Both the position numbers and the translations under genes were made by a program. The notes beneath the pieces are model-generated. The model saw only the letters and a program-made list of their open reading frames with translations. It had not been told where the DNA came from and ran no database searches. This document shows, in pieces, positions 1 through 9,889 of a stretch of DNA of 64,000 bases (position 1 is the first letter of the stretch; the number at the start of each line of letters is the position of its first letter). Origin of the DNA: Locusta migratoria (taxonomy: Eukaryota > Arthropoda > Insecta > Orthoptera > Acrididae); NCBI GenBank assembly GCA_026315105.1, contig CM048748.1, positions 26,763,078 through 26,827,077 of the forward strand. The letters are read 5' to 3'.

Positions 1-316
1 GATGTTCAATAAAGAGAACGAGTCGGGGGAAAGGAATGAGATCATAGAGGATCCGCGTGGAGGAGGGGGGATAAAGGGCGATGCAGAAGGCGGGGCGGAG
101 GGCATGGCGCTCTACTATCTTCAGAGATTTATAAAAGGATGGGGGAGCGGAGATCCAGGCTGGATGGGCGACACATAGGATTGGACGGATGAGGGATTTG
201 TAGGTATAGAGGATGGTAGAAGGGTTGAGGCCCAATGTTCGGCCAACAAGGAGTTTGAGGAGGCGGAGGCAGGAGCGGGCTTTTTCTTGGATAGTGCGTA
301 GAAGGGGAGTTGCAAC
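1..316 (-). mobile_element. Jockey-type LINE fragment (reverse transcriptase C-terminus)
   Basis: Read on the minus strand, this stretch encodes the thumb region just after the RT domain of a Jockey-group non-LTR retrotransposon. Visible pieces include GRTLGLNPSTILYTYKSLIR, HPAWISAPPSFYKSLK and ERHALR. The same protein segment occurs in the better copy at 45813-47144 (GRTSGLSPSTILYTYRSLMR), so the two belong to one family. The fragment runs off the left edge of the window and stops near 316, where a GC-rich block begins. No start codon or complete domain is present, so it is a dead copy. Confidence 0.75.
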
Positions 317-924
317 TGTTTCTAAAGTTATCTGTTTACAGCTTTCACGTATGTGTATTGGGTACAATAGCCTGTTAGACGTAAACACTCAACTAAGGAT
401 ATCTGTAACTATATGTCGACAGCAGAGAGTGAAACTGAATCTCGAAGTGAGCAGTGGAAAGAGCGTGAGTGTGCGCGGTGGGTGGGTGGCAGTTACGGAG
501 TGGCAGCTCGCCAGTGGCGGTGGAACTTGAGAGGCAGAGCGGTCTGGTGGCTGGTAGTTGAGGAGTGGCCGCTGGCCAGTGCGGCGGCGCGCGCGGATGT
601 GGTGGTACGTACGGCAATATGTTACTCTGTGGTACGGGCGCGCGGCGGCTGCTGCTGGCTGCGGGGGCGGGAACACGCCCGAGGCAGCGACGCCGCGCAA
701 AGCTGATCCGTAAACACAGTCGTACATTACTAGACAATATCATTATCTCGCCGCCATATCTCTATACTATAAGCGTGTGACCAGTCGTGTGTTTGATTAC
801 AGAAAAGAGTCTAAAAATACGGATCGGCTGTCGTAACTACGCTGTCTTTGGAGTTTCGACACAATGGTCAATTCGTCTGTTGTAAATGGAATTAATTTTT
901 TGTTCAGTAAACGGAAGATATATA
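317..924. other. No gene recognised; GC- and CpG-rich block
   Basis: Positions of about 440-710 are very rich in G, C and CpG compared with the AT-rich surroundings. Open frames cross it on both strands, which is expected for such composition, and none resembles a known protein. It could be the remains of a GC-rich LTR or of an unmethylated regulatory block. Nothing in the sequence decides between these. Confidence 0.4.
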
Positions 925-2045
925 CAGTAATGAACTGCTCTGAGTTGCTATTTTTATTAATCTGTTACCAATTGGATTCAACTTTGGTTTTCTTTCAGTA
1001 GTATGGTCGTTATGAAAGTGCTACCTATCGTGGATTACACGTATCTTGATTCTTTTGAGTTGTTGTTGTTGTGGTCTTCAGTCCGGAGACTAGTTTGATG
1101 CAGCTCTCCACAATACCCTATCCTGAGCAAGCCTCTTCATCTCCACATAAGAACGACAACCTACATCTGTCTGAATCTGCTTACTGTATCCATCTCTTGG
1201 TCTTCCCCTGCGATGTTTTCCCCATACACTTCCCTCCAACGCTAAATTCACAATTCCTTGATGTCTAAGAATGTGTCCTACCAATCTATCCCTTCTTTTA
1301 GTCAAGGTATGCCAGATATTCCTTTTCTCCCCAATTCTGTTCAGTACCTCCTCATTAGTTACGCGATCCACCCACCAAATCTTCAGCATTCTTCTGTAGC
1401 ACCATATTTCGAAAGCCTCAATCCTTTTCCTGTCCGCACTGTTTATCGTCCATGTTACACTCCCATACAAGGCAACACTCCATACAAATGCCTTCAGAAA
1501 GGATTTCCTTAGGTTTAAATCAATATTCGCTGTTAACAAATTTCTCTTTTTCAAGAACGCTTTTCTACCCATTGCCATTCTGCCTTTTATATCCTCTGTA
1601 CTGCGACCATCATTTGTTATTTTACTGCCCAAGTAACAATACTCATCTACCTCTTTTATTGCTTCGTTTCCCAATCTAATTCCTTGAGCATCACCTGATT
1701 TTCTTACACTGCACTCCATTACCCTAGTTTTGCTCTTGTTAACGTTTATCTTATATGCACATCTCAGCACACTGTCCATTCCGTTCAATTGCTCTTCCAG
1801 GTCCTTTGCTGTATCTGACAGAATTACTATGTCTCTATTCTTACGAAAACTACATTCAGCTTTGACGCATACAGTAATGAGTCGCATTAATTTGCTGCTT
1901 TTAGGAATCTGTTACCAGTTTCGATCAACTTCGGCTTTTCTTTAAACAGTATGCCCGGTATAAATGTGTTACTTTAAGTGGTGTAACACGTATTTTTATT
2001 CTTCTGAGTGTTTTCCCGGTAACTACACTCTGCTTTAACGGTATG
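925..2045. repeat. Two direct repeat units separated by an RTE insertion
   Basis: The stretch 925-1060 and the stretch 1868-2010 align along their length: both begin ACAGTAATGA, share AATCTGTTACCA and end in an ACACGTAT..TTGATTCTT/TTTATTCTT segment. The sequence before the second unit (AACTACATTCAGCTTTGACG) recurs after it near 2012-2035 in diverged form. I infer a tandem array with a period near 150-190 bp into which the RTE copy was inserted. Confidence 0.55.
1061..1868 (-). mobile_element. RTE-type LINE, 3' part (RT thumb and C-terminus)
   Basis: The minus strand holds an almost unbroken frame of about 265 codons matching the C-terminal third of an RTE-clade endonuclease/reverse transcriptase. 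Landmarks in order are KDLEEQLNGMDSVL, FCYLGSKI-like (here YCYLGSKITNDGRSTEDIKG), KAFVWSVALYGS, RRMLKIWWVDRVTNEEVLNR, RRDRLVGHILRH and GRPRDGYSKQIQ. The YADD-type catalytic motif lies upstream and is missing, so the copy is 5'-truncated, as usual for LINEs. The element's 3' end is at the left, with the family's terminal sequence (GTCTTCAGTCCGGAGACT). Other members are at 3165, 27003-34206, 47391 and 54082. Confidence 0.85.
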
Positions 2046-2960
2046 TAACATTCTTCTCGTGACACGATTCTGAAATTTATGTGCTAAATTTAACTACTAC
2101 GGAAGTATTGTCTCAAATGCGAAGCAATTTAAATAAACTAGTAAAGCTAACAACGTCAAGTGTCAGAAGATCTTGGTAGTAGCATGCGGAAACGTTTCGA
2201 AGTGAGCTTCAGTCAGAGAGGCAAAGTTTTACAGTCTAATAATGTATGTCTGTGTCTATAAATTACGATAATTTAACCTCGTAAAAAGGAATGGATTTGG
2301 CTGTAGCCGAATGCAGACGCTTCAGAGCATGACTACCAACTGACAGTTGTGATAACGTCTGCGGTTTAAGTATTGATTTTTTTTAGCTGATTTTGTTTTG
2401 CCTTTTGAGTTGCACTTTTTTTAGCAACACAATGTTTAATTCACTGTGTCAACACCGTTTCTCCAATTTTTTTACTACTGTTGTCTCGCAGCAATATTTG
2501 AAAGACCGCATAAACTTCCTGCTTCTTGCATAAAATGTATTTGACCTAAAAGAGCTCTTCGACTACGTAATGAGACAGTCACTGAATAAAGTCCGACAGA
2601 TAGAATTAAAAAAGGCGAAAAATCCTGTACACGGGTTCTGCAAATGCCTGTAAGCTATAAGTACTATTCAGTTGCACTGCTGCACGACGAGTTCGTTATG
2701 CTTGTCCACAAGCTCTAAGTTGGTTCAGAAATGACGAAAACTTACAGAAAAGTGACGACTCAAATGCTTTTGTATGTGACGATACAGAAAAATTTAACTT
2801 GTAAAGTAGTGTTTTTGCATCAATTTCTATGACATCGTGTTCCTTACACTTCACCGGTGATTTAATTTGTATTATTTTTACTTTTTTTGAGGACATGATT
2901 TAACAATTTACATCATTCAACGTGAGCAACAATGCTCGTAATATACAATTATGACCTTAC
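2046..2960. other. No gene or known repeat recognised
   Basis: AT-rich sequence without a convincing frame or splice-flanked exon. Nothing identifiable was seen on either strand. Confidence 0.4.
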
Positions 2961-2974
2961 GTTTATGATGTAAA

Positions 2975-3030
2975 CTTTGTCTTCTGATGAAGTTACCCTT
3001 AGTGATAACGAAACCTGGTCAAGAACCAAG
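2975..3030 (+). ncRNA. Hammerhead-ribozyme-like motif (type I layout)
   Basis: The core CTGATGA lies at 2984-2990 and GAAA at 3010-3013. Stem II pairs GTTA (2992-2995) with TAAC (3006-3009). Stem III is ACC/GGT around one T (3013-3019), followed by C at the cleavage position (3020). Stem I pairs TCTT (2980-2983) with AAGA (3021-3024), and an outer CTTTG/CAAG helix follows across an internal loop. One extra A sits between the core and stem II, which is not canonical. Hammerheads with minimal stem III are known from Penelope-like elements and from satellite DNA of cave crickets. Whether this one cleaves is unknown. Confidence 0.5.
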
Positions 3031-3164
3031 AAATTTACGCGACCGATTGGCTGTATTACATCTTTTTAAAATATATAATATAAGGGATCAAATTCTCAAG
3101 GGAAGAGTAAATAAAAATTTCACTCATTCATTAGCTGAATAAACCTTATATCTCATGTCAGGTG

Positions 3165-3400
3165 TTAAATTTTGTAGTCTTCAGTCGGGAGACTGGTTTG
3201 ATTCCACTGTCCACCCTACTCTATCCTTTGCAAGCTAGATGTCCTCATAAGAACGGCAACCCACATCCATTTGAATCTGCTTACTATATTCATCTGTTGG
3301 TCTCCCTCTGCGATTTTCCCCCTCCATACTACCCTCCAATACTCAATTTACGATTCCTTGGTGTCTAAGGATATGTCCTAACAATCGATCCCCAATCCTT
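3165..3400 (-). mobile_element. RTE LINE 3'-terminal scrap
   Basis: About 230 bp match the 3' end of the RTE family (GTAGTCTTCAGTCGGGAGAC, then CTTTGCAAGC.., then TTCCTTGGTGTCTAAGGATA). It contains only the end of the reading frame and the 3' untranslated region and lies between the two arms of a fold-back repeat. Confidence 0.8.
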
Positions 3401-3540
3401 AAAATATCTATGGTTATTCAAATTTTTAGGTAGTACTACTTGAAAGTAAATAACATAAATTTATAAACATTTCTGAATAACAGCAACCGTATATACAGCT
3501 ATTAAAAAAAATATGTAAAGCTAATCGGCCGTGTAAATTT

Positions 3541-3597
3541 CTTGGCTATTAACCAGGTTTCGTTAGCACTAAGGATAACTTCATCATAAGATAAAGT
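3541..3597 (-). ncRNA. Degraded hammerhead-like motif, inverted partner
   Basis: This is the minus-strand counterpart of the motif at 2975-3030. Stem II (GTTA/TAAC) and GAAA are kept. The core reads ATGATGA instead of CTGATGA, so the invariant C is lost, and the base after stem III is T. Cleavage would not be expected from the minus strand copy. Confidence 0.4.
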
Positions 3598-3629
3598 TTA
3601 CATGACAAATTTAAGAATTATATATTACG

Positions 3630-3760
3630 AGCAGCGGGCAGGAAGAAATCCTTGGAAAGATCGGGGTGTGCTAGCAAAGGCGCAGCCAGAAGGGCTTGCT
3701 TAACACTTTCAAATTCAGATTGCGCCTCCGCGTCCCACTTCCACGGCTTGTTTTTATTAC
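3630..3760 (-). mobile_element. Ty3/gypsy LTR retrotransposon fragment (RT/RNase H boundary)
   Basis: The minus strand encodes about 40 residues typical of the start of the RNase H region of gypsy-type Pol: KPWKWDAEAQSEFESVKQAL followed by APLLAHPDLSKDFFL. In the family this segment follows the RT thumb and precedes the TDAS motif. No other part of the element is present nearby, so this is an isolated relic. Confidence 0.7.
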
Positions 3761-4084
3761 TAATTATAAAATACTCCATTTGTGTTACAGAAAACCTGAT
3801 GATGACAATAAAAGACAAAATGAGATAATTCTAAGTAAATAAATAAAGCATTATAGTAGCAGTGTAAAAGGTATAAACTTCAATTACAGTTATGTCACTA
3901 AACGACATATTCCACACACTGCAAGCCCCAAAGTACAGAGATAATTATTATCACTGTTTTGACAATAAATCTTGATTGAGCTGGAAAACTATGAGGGTGT
4001 ACTAATTTTTATTTCCGTCATTCTATTTTGGGATAACTTTGTAAAGGGAAATAATGATAATGTGGCGTTTTGTTGGCCGTTAGG
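3761..4084. other. No gene recognised
   Basis: AT-rich sequence; no frame, splice-flanked exon or repeat that I can name. Confidence 0.4.
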
Positions 4085-4290
4085 CCCCCAACTTAGATTG
4101 CGTCCGGCCTGCCTGGTGCAAGACCTTTTAGGTGAAGCCACTTGAGCGACTTGTGCTTTGATTGTGATAGAATGACGATGAGGACAACGCAACACCCAGT
4201 CCCCAAGTGGAGAAAATCTACCCGGCCGGGAATCGAACTCGGGCCCATTACGTAGCAGCCCACCCCGCTGTCCAAATGACTACGAAGGCG
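4085..4290 (-). mobile_element. tRNA-derived SINE (minus strand)
   Basis: A tRNA-like promoter box B is visible on the minus strand (complement of CCGGGAATCGAACTCGGGCC, about 4228-4247). It is followed leftward by a conserved SINE body with ACGATGAGGACAACGCAAC and GCCACTTGAGCGACTTG. The order, head at the right and tail at the left, gives minus orientation. Target duplications were not recognised. Confidence 0.65.
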
Positions 4291-4319
4291 TAAGTAAAGG
4301 GATGTAAAATGGAATTATC

Positions 4320-5075
4320 ATGTAACGAAGGTTGCGAGGAAGGCGGATGGTCGAATTCGGTTTATTGGGAATTTGAGAAGATGTGTTACATCCTTACACA
4401 AGTGTGTACAACACTTGTGCGACGCATATTTGACTTCTTCTCGAGTATGTGGGATCCCAACAGGTCAGATTAAAGGAAGAAATAGAAGCAACTCAGACGC
4501 GGCATGCTAAACTTGTTACCAGTAAGTTCGATGAACATGGCAGTATTACGGAGATGCTTTAGAAATAGCAATGGCCGCGAGGGAATGGGCGCGCGCTATG
4601 GGGTGCCACTTCGCGGAATGTGCGGCCGCTCCCGCTGGCGGTTCGAGTCCTCCTCCAGGCATGGGTGAGTGTGTGTGAGTTGGCCTTAGCATAAGTGAGT
4701 TTAAATTAGTGTCAGTAGTTTTGAGTCTAGAGGGCGCTGACCTTAGCAGTTTGGTCCCTTAGGAAAACAGACACTTGAACATTTTAACTCCAACGCGAAT
4801 TAGTGGAGAAAAGACGACGTTTATTATACAAGTAACACTACTGACGAAAATTCAGAGGGTCGAAATTCGAATGTGACTGTCGAACAGTCCCACTGCCACT
4901 AACTGACATTTCGCGTAATGACCACAAACATTTGCAAAGAGAAATTAGAGCTCTATGGAGTCACGCAGACAGGTTTTTCTTCCCCTAGCTCTGTTTAGGA
5001 GCGAAATAGGAAGTGAAGTAGGAAACAGTAATAGCGATACAGGGTTCCTCCACCAAGAATGCGCACTATGAATGT
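4320..5075 (+). mobile_element. CR1-like LINE fragment, split by a SINE
   Basis: Two pieces, 4320-4560 and 4787-5075, match the 3' part of the CR1-like copy at 34207-35253 in the same order. They cover the RFIGRILGRC-like segment, the GTACGCC..TGTGTGGGATCC segment (VWDPQQ equivalent) and the REIRA/REIRALW segment before the terminal untranslated region. Stops and indels are frequent, so the copy is old. A SINE occupies the gap. Confidence 0.7.
4560..4786 (+). mobile_element. tRNA-derived SINE inside CR1-like LINE
   Basis: The head reads GCAATGGCCGCGAGGGAATG, with box B GGTTCGAGTCCTCC at 4641-4654. The body ends in the family tail GACACTTGAACATTTT. It interrupts the LINE between 4560 and 4787. 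Sequence on the two sides continues the same LINE, which supports insertion even though no clean target duplication is visible. Confidence 0.7.
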
Positions 5076-5104
5076 ACGACTGCAGATGCAGAACTATCAG
5101 ACGT

Positions 5105-5292
5105 GGTGATAACAGTGGCCGCGGTGGAGTGGCCGAGCGTTCTAAGGCGCCTTACTAAGGAGCGGGCAGTTGCTTGGCGTCGGAGGTTCGAGTTTTCCGT
5201 CGAGCATGGGTGTTTGTTTAACTTAGTTTAAGTAGTTTGTAAGCCTAGGCACATACCCAGTTAGGTCCCTTAGATTTACACATATTTGAACT

Positions 5293-5340
<48 letters not shown>
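5105..5340 (+). mobile_element. tRNA-derived SINE ending in a 46-bp T run
   Basis: The tRNA-like head (GTGGCCGCGGTGGAGTGGCC, box B GGTTCGAGTTTTCC) is followed by the SINE body (TTTGTAAGCCTAGGCAC, CATATTTGAACTGG). Positions 5295-5340 are pure T on the coding strand. Most relatives here end in ATTTGAACAT(TT), so the T run probably expanded from that short tail. The T run is slippage-prone. Confidence 0.7.
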
Positions 5341-5341
<1 letters not shown>

Positions 5342-5560
5342 AGATTTCTGTCTAGATTCCAGTGCATATGTCGAAGCGAGACTAATTCTAACGCTCGTAT
5401 GGTAGGTATTCTCCAAGTGTTTGATGCGGCAGAGTATCGAAGATTTACACCGGACAGATGTAAAATGGGTCAACATCTTCTGCTGTTGTTAACACGAAAG
5501 TGCGCGTTGATGGTCGTGACTGTCGTTGAAGAAGAGAGTAGCGAAAAGTAAAAGCCAGCT
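5341..5560. other. No gene recognised
   Basis: No frame or repeat identified. Frames that cross the preceding T run are composition artefacts. Confidence 0.35.
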
Positions 5561-6105
5561 AAAGATCTGTTTTAGAAATGAATGTCGCACTCGAGAATAC
5601 TGTTAGCAACAAAACAACACGTAGAAAGACATATGGGCAGGGAACTGCATACAAGGTGGATTTCCAAAATCACTCGTTCGTGATTGAAATACCCGTAACA
5701 GGATCTCATCAAATCCGGACCCTACGGGTAATGGAAGAAACTCATTTGGTTGGATGAGTTTTGTTTCGTGTTGTTTCTTACTTCTAGCCGAGTTTAAGTT
5801 CAAATGTTCAAATGTTTGTAGAGCTTATGTGACTTAGCTACGGGGTCATCAGTCCCTAAACTTACAAACTACGTATGAACTAGCTTATACTATAGACGGC
5901 AAAACATCCATGCTCGAGGGGGGGAAGTGAACACCCGACCGCAGTGGCCGTGCAGACTGTGACTGGCGCGCCGCAGACCGCTCGGCCACTGCGACCGTCC
6001 CGATTTTAAGTCTGGCATTCCACGTCCTATACGTACGACACATACCTCATTCTGTCAACAGTGAAACACAGCAGGGGTATAGTGATGATCTGGGGAACCA
6101 CACTC
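5561..6105 (+). mobile_element. Tc1-like transposon relic (catalytic-domain part)
   Basis: The plus strand encodes WLDEFCFVLFLTSSRV before a SINE at 5797, and resumes after it as VWHSTSYTYDTYL then STVKHSRGIVMIWGT. This order matches the Tc1 family block around the first catalytic aspartate (DE.SF.LFPTSGRVYVW, then TVKHGGGSVMVWG). Several stops are present. Where a second Tc1-like element begins at 6106 the match ends, so this relic was probably interrupted there too. Confidence 0.6.
5797..6004 (-). mobile_element. tRNA-derived SINE, type 1, minus
   Basis: It starts at the left with the inverted tail TTCAAATGTTCAAATGTTTG and carries GGGGTCATCAGTCCCTAAAC. It ends at the right with the inverted tRNA head (CTCGGCCACTGCGACCGTCC). 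Flanks GAGTTTAAGT and GATTTTAAGT may be an imperfect target duplication. It splits a Tc1-like relic. Confidence 0.8.
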
Positions 6106-7066
6106 CTGGCCATGAAAATTGCTACACCACGAAGATGACTTGCTACAGACGCGAAATTTAACCAGCAGGAAGAAGATGCTGTGGTATGCAAATAACTAGC
6201 TTCTCAGATCATTCACTCAGGGTTGGCGCCGCTGGCGACACCTCCAGCGTGCTGACATGAAGAAAGTTTCCAACCGATTTCTCATACACAACGAGCAGTT
6301 GACCGGCGTTGAATCGGTGGATTCAGGAGAGCAATACGGAACGCCGTGCTGGATCCCAACAGCCTCGTATCACTAGCATTCGAGATGACAGCATCTTATC
6401 CGCATGGCTGTAACGGATCGTGCAGCCACGTCTCGATCCCTGAGTCAACAGATGGGGATTTTTGCAAGACAATAACCATCTTCACGAACAGTTCCACACC
6501 ATTTGCAGTAGCATGGACTTTCAGCTCGGAGACCATGGCTGCGGTTACCCTTGACGCTGCATCACAACCAGGAGCGCCTGTGATGGTGTACGCAACGACG
6601 AACCTGGGTGCACGAATGGCAAAATGTCTTTTTTTCGGATGAATCCAGGTTCTGTTTACAGCATTATGATGGTCGCATACGTGTTTGGCGACATCGCGGT
6701 GAACGCTCATTGGTACCGTGTATTCGTCATTGCCATACTGGCGTATCACCCGGCGTGATGGTATGGGGTGCCATCGGTTACACGTCTCGGTCACCTCTTG
6801 TTCGCATCGACGGTACTTTGAACAGTGGCCGTTACATTTCAGACGTGGTACGACCCGTGGCTCTACCCTTCATTCGATTCCTGCGAAAAACTAAATTTCC
6901 GTTATTACGGCCAGAGGTGGTTGTTGTGGGTACTGATTTTTCAGCGTCTATGCACCCATATAGCGTGAAAATGTAATCACATGTCAGTGTTAGTATAATA
7001 TATTTGTCCAATGAATACCCAATTATTATCTTAATTTCTTCTTGGTGTAGCATTTTTAGTGGCCAG
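6106..7066 (+). mobile_element. Tc1-like transposon, internally deleted
   Basis: The terminal inverted repeats are visible: the left end reads CTGGCCATGAAAATTGCTAC and the right end is its inverse (TGGTGTAGCATTTTTAGTGG..CCAG, 7041-7066). TA follows at 7067. The transposase frame keeps VFFSDESRFCLQHYDGRIRV and VSPGVMVWGAIGYTSRSPLV. It jumps from FIRFLRKTKF directly to the last codons. Compared with the related element at 11392-13003 it lacks the block with the second aspartate and the glutamate of the DDE triad, and also part of the DNA-binding N-terminus. It is therefore a non-autonomous derivative. Confidence 0.85.
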
Positions 7067-7199
7067 TATTATTGTTAACATTACTCTAAAGAAGGCTTTT
7101 TTGTCAGAGTTGTAAGAGGAGATAAGAAAGGGGAACAAATTGTCATGCAGAGGGGGCAGGAGAAGATGGAAAGGGTGACGAGGAGATAAAAAGTAACAG

Positions 7200-7318
7200 G
7201 AATTCGAGAATGGAATGGGAGCTAAATAGTATAATGGTGGTTCGATGAACCCTCTACCAGGCACTTAAATGTGATTTGCAGATTATCCCATGTAGATGTA
7301 GATGTTAATGTAGGGGGA
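7200..7318 (+). mobile_element. CR1-like LINE 3' end with TAGATG tail
   Basis: The stretch runs from TTCGAGAATGGAATGGGAG through CGATGAACCCTCTACCAGGC and ATGTGATTTGCAGATTATCC to a short GTAGATGTAGATGTTAATG tail. This is the terminal sequence shared with the copy at 16106-16860. Only the last codon or so of the frame is present. Confidence 0.85.
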
Positions 7319-7695
7319 TCAAATAAACAAAGTTAGGGAAGAGGAGATGTGAAGAAAGAAGGAAGAGATGGGCAGGTAGAGCCGATAGAAAAGATGGATT
7401 GCGATAGAGGGGAGTAGAAAGATACGCACAGAGAGAAGAGGGAAGAGGGAGATGTACAAACAAAGGACTAAGAGGACATCGTCAAAGAGAGAGGACACGG
7501 ATAAGCGAAGCGGGGAGTGTGGGATGGATATCCAGTTCCCATTCATAAAGATATGTGAAGTTACATTTATTAGAAATGGGTTATTTACTTATGTTTCTTT
7601 TCAGTTTAATCTAAAACCACAAAACGCGTCACCGTGTACAGTTTGTATATCACAAATGTGTACAAACACATATTTGCTACCGCCAGAAAACAATC

Positions 7696-7697
<2 letters not shown>
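7319..7697. other. No gene; purine-rich stretch then AT-rich spacer
   Basis: Positions 7330-7510 are strongly enriched in A and G on the plus strand (GAAG, GAGG and GAGAG runs). The rest is ordinary AT-rich sequence. No coding or repeat assignment can be made. Confidence 0.4.
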
Positions 7698-7752
<55 letters not shown>

Positions 7753-7940
7753 CTATGGGACTTGACATCTTTGGTCATTAGTCCCTATGCTTACAAACTG
7801 CTTATACTAACGTCGTATGCTAAGGACAACATTCACACACACACTCATGATCGAGAGAGGACTCAAACCTCCGACGACGAGCAACCGTGCGTCAGCAGCA
7901 AGACGCCTTAGAGCGCTCGGCCACTCCACCGCGGATCACT
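7698..7940 (-). mobile_element. tRNA-derived SINE, type 2, with 52-bp poly(A) tail
   Basis: Positions 7698-7749 are pure T, i.e. a poly(A) tail on the minus strand. It is followed by the inverted SINE body (ATCTATGGGACTTGACATC, TTACAAACTGCTTATAC) and the inverted tRNA head (GGACTCAAACCTCCGACG, then CTCGGCCACTCCACCGCGG). Unlike the copy at 5105, the run has the polarity expected for a retroposed tail. Target duplication is unclear (ATCACT on both sides at best). Confidence 0.75.
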
Positions 7941-8379
7941 GTGGGAGTAAGAACCATCTTTGAGATGTACGACGTCATAATAACGAAATGCGCAAAAATC
8001 TGCCACATTGACAGAGTAAGTTCCACAGCTCCTCCTGAACTACTGGAGCGGTTTCAACTAAACTTGGTACCGTTATTTGTTGTCGTCAGGTAACAATCGC
8101 TGTGTCGGTAACTAAAGCATTATAAACAATGAAATAGCGGTAAAAAAACAAAGCCGCGTCATGCGACACATGAATAACGAGACTCTATTCATGTACTGAG
8201 AATGAGAGCACCAAAGGTTCCAAATAATTTGATATGTTAATTAAATTTTTCTCGTCAACAGTCACAACAAAATGATGAAAGGAAAGAAGTGTTGATCATG
8301 CAGTATAACTACGGCATTCCACATGACGTTACAATTCATTACTTCCACATTGCTAACGATACCGTTTACAGATAGTATG
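7941..8379. other. No gene recognised
   Basis: AT-rich sequence with no named repeat; a short frame here has no recognisable domain. Confidence 0.35.
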
Positions 8380-8386
8380 GACATAT

Positions 8387-9882
8387 TAAGGCGGCCAACC
8401 GTCCCGGATTCTGCGGGAGCGTCCCGCATCCTGACGTACCGTCCCGCATTGGAAAACTTGATAAAAGTGTCCCGCAAAATGCCTAATTTGTCTCGCAAGT
8501 CCCGCATCCCGGTAATTTTTCACATTCCACCGACTGCATATTATTCCCACGTATCGTGAGCATTACGAATCAGGATATGAAGCTTTATGACAGTGATTAT
8601 GTGCAGTACTTTTGTTGTCTAGAAAAGAAATACATATTTAGTACGACTAGGTGAAAAACCTGTAGCTGTCAGCGCGGGGTGACCACTCTTAATTCTCTGA
8701 GATTGATAACGATTTCAATAACAATAGGTTACAAACGAAACTTTCCGGGAGATGCCGAAGTACAACGGACGGTTTTTTAGGTTGCAAGTTAGCGCAGAGA
8801 CCCGATATTGTTGATTTGTGTTTGCGTGCTTCGCCAGGTTCCGTGAACAAATATGTTTGTTTTACTTACTTACTACAAAAATGAAAAAAAAAGTCAACTG
8901 ACCAAGGACTTGCAAAAGGGGTTACCTTTTTTACAGACGTGTAGGCCTACACCACCTTCAGAAGTGCGGTGCAAACCGTGTAATGAGGTGTCCTCAGTTG
9001 CTCACGGCAGTAAACATGTCATTTAGAATCTGACAAAAATAAAAGGGCTCAGACCACCACAGATACATCATCACTCTCATTTATGTCAGGAAAACGTCGC
9101 TGACTAAGAAGAACTTGTAAAAACTGAAGATTTGTGGGCTTTCCACAATGTAAGTCACTATCAGACTATTGCTTCAACAACTGTTTCAAAAGAAGTTTCG
9201 TTGCGAGAAAACTAAGTGCAAAGCAGTAATAAAGAATGTGAAAGCTTCTATTTCTGACATAACTTCAGAACAAAATACTTTCTATTTATCAGTATCTGTA
9301 CAGACATTTCAAATCACAAAGACCTGAAAATATATCCAATATTAGTGTGGTACTTTCATCCAAAGCCTGTAATTAATGTAAACATATTAGATATCCTGAA
9401 TTTCCCTGGTCAAACTGCAGTTATATATCATTCTTCAACGGACATACTGGAAAATCAACGAGGGAAAGAAAAAGGGATGGTAATTCGTGCAGATAGTGCC
9501 AACAGAAATTTTGGCGGAGTTCAACGTGAATGACAATGCAAAGCTTCCTTCAAACTTTATGAGGAAGAAAAAGAGTTGACGTGGGGTGGACAGCGCATAT
9601 TCCACACAGCTCTACAAAAACATCAGCAGATTTATTACCAGTAAACTTCGAATATATTGTTACGAAGATTTATTCGTACTTTTACACAGTGCGTGTAGAA
9701 GGTCTCAAAATTTTTGCGAACACAGAAATGCAATACAAAGGAATCCTGCGACATAGTAAAACACGATGGCTTGCACTTTTGCCTGCATTAGAGAGAGTCA
9801 TGACACTAAGTCGTGTGTTCATAGTACTCATACAAATCCTCTAAACGTCCCGCATTGGGATTTGAAAAAGTTGGCCGCCTTA
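8387..9882 (+). mobile_element. hAT-superfamily DNA transposon, decayed
   Basis: The 13-bp terminal inverted repeats TAAGGCGGCCAAC (8387-8399) and its exact inverse (9870-9882) bound the element. The perfect 7-bp flanks GACATAT (8380-8386 and 9883-9889) look like a target duplication. hAT elements normally give 8 bp, so one base may have mutated. The ends fit the hAT TIR pattern (TARNG). Inside, the plus strand has transposase pieces: VIRADSANRNFGG near 9484, then a frame at 9581-9844 with ILRHSKTRWLALLPALERV, typical of hAT/ZBED-like transposases. CGTCCCGCATT motifs are repeated just inside both ends. The frame is broken and most of the catalytic core is not readable. Confidence 0.75.
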
Positions 9883-9889
9883 GACATAT

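Larger units (their letters stand above)
2961..3607. repeat. Fold-back repeat with inverted arms
   Basis: The left arm (about 2966-3052) and right arm (about 3520-3607) are inverted copies of each other. Both carry TGTAAACTTT, GATGAAGTTA, CTTAGTG, AACGAAACCTGGT and CCAAGAAATTTAC. Each arm contains a hammerhead-like motif pointing inward. The roughly 470-bp spacer contains a 3' scrap of an RTE LINE, so the loop has been enlarged by insertion or the arms are two separate insertions of one repeat. Confidence 0.75.

Noticed and set aside
413..780. Overlapping open frames in the GC-rich block near the left end
   Set aside because: Frames are open on both strands because of composition. There is no domain, splice context or codon pattern, so no gene is called.
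5276..5476. Open frame ending in poly-lysine
   Set aside because: The lysines are the antisense reading of the 46-base T run; it is not a gene.
7452..7751. Open frame ending in poly-phenylalanine
   Set aside because: It runs through the purine-rich stretch and into the SINE poly(A) tail; there is no protein similarity.
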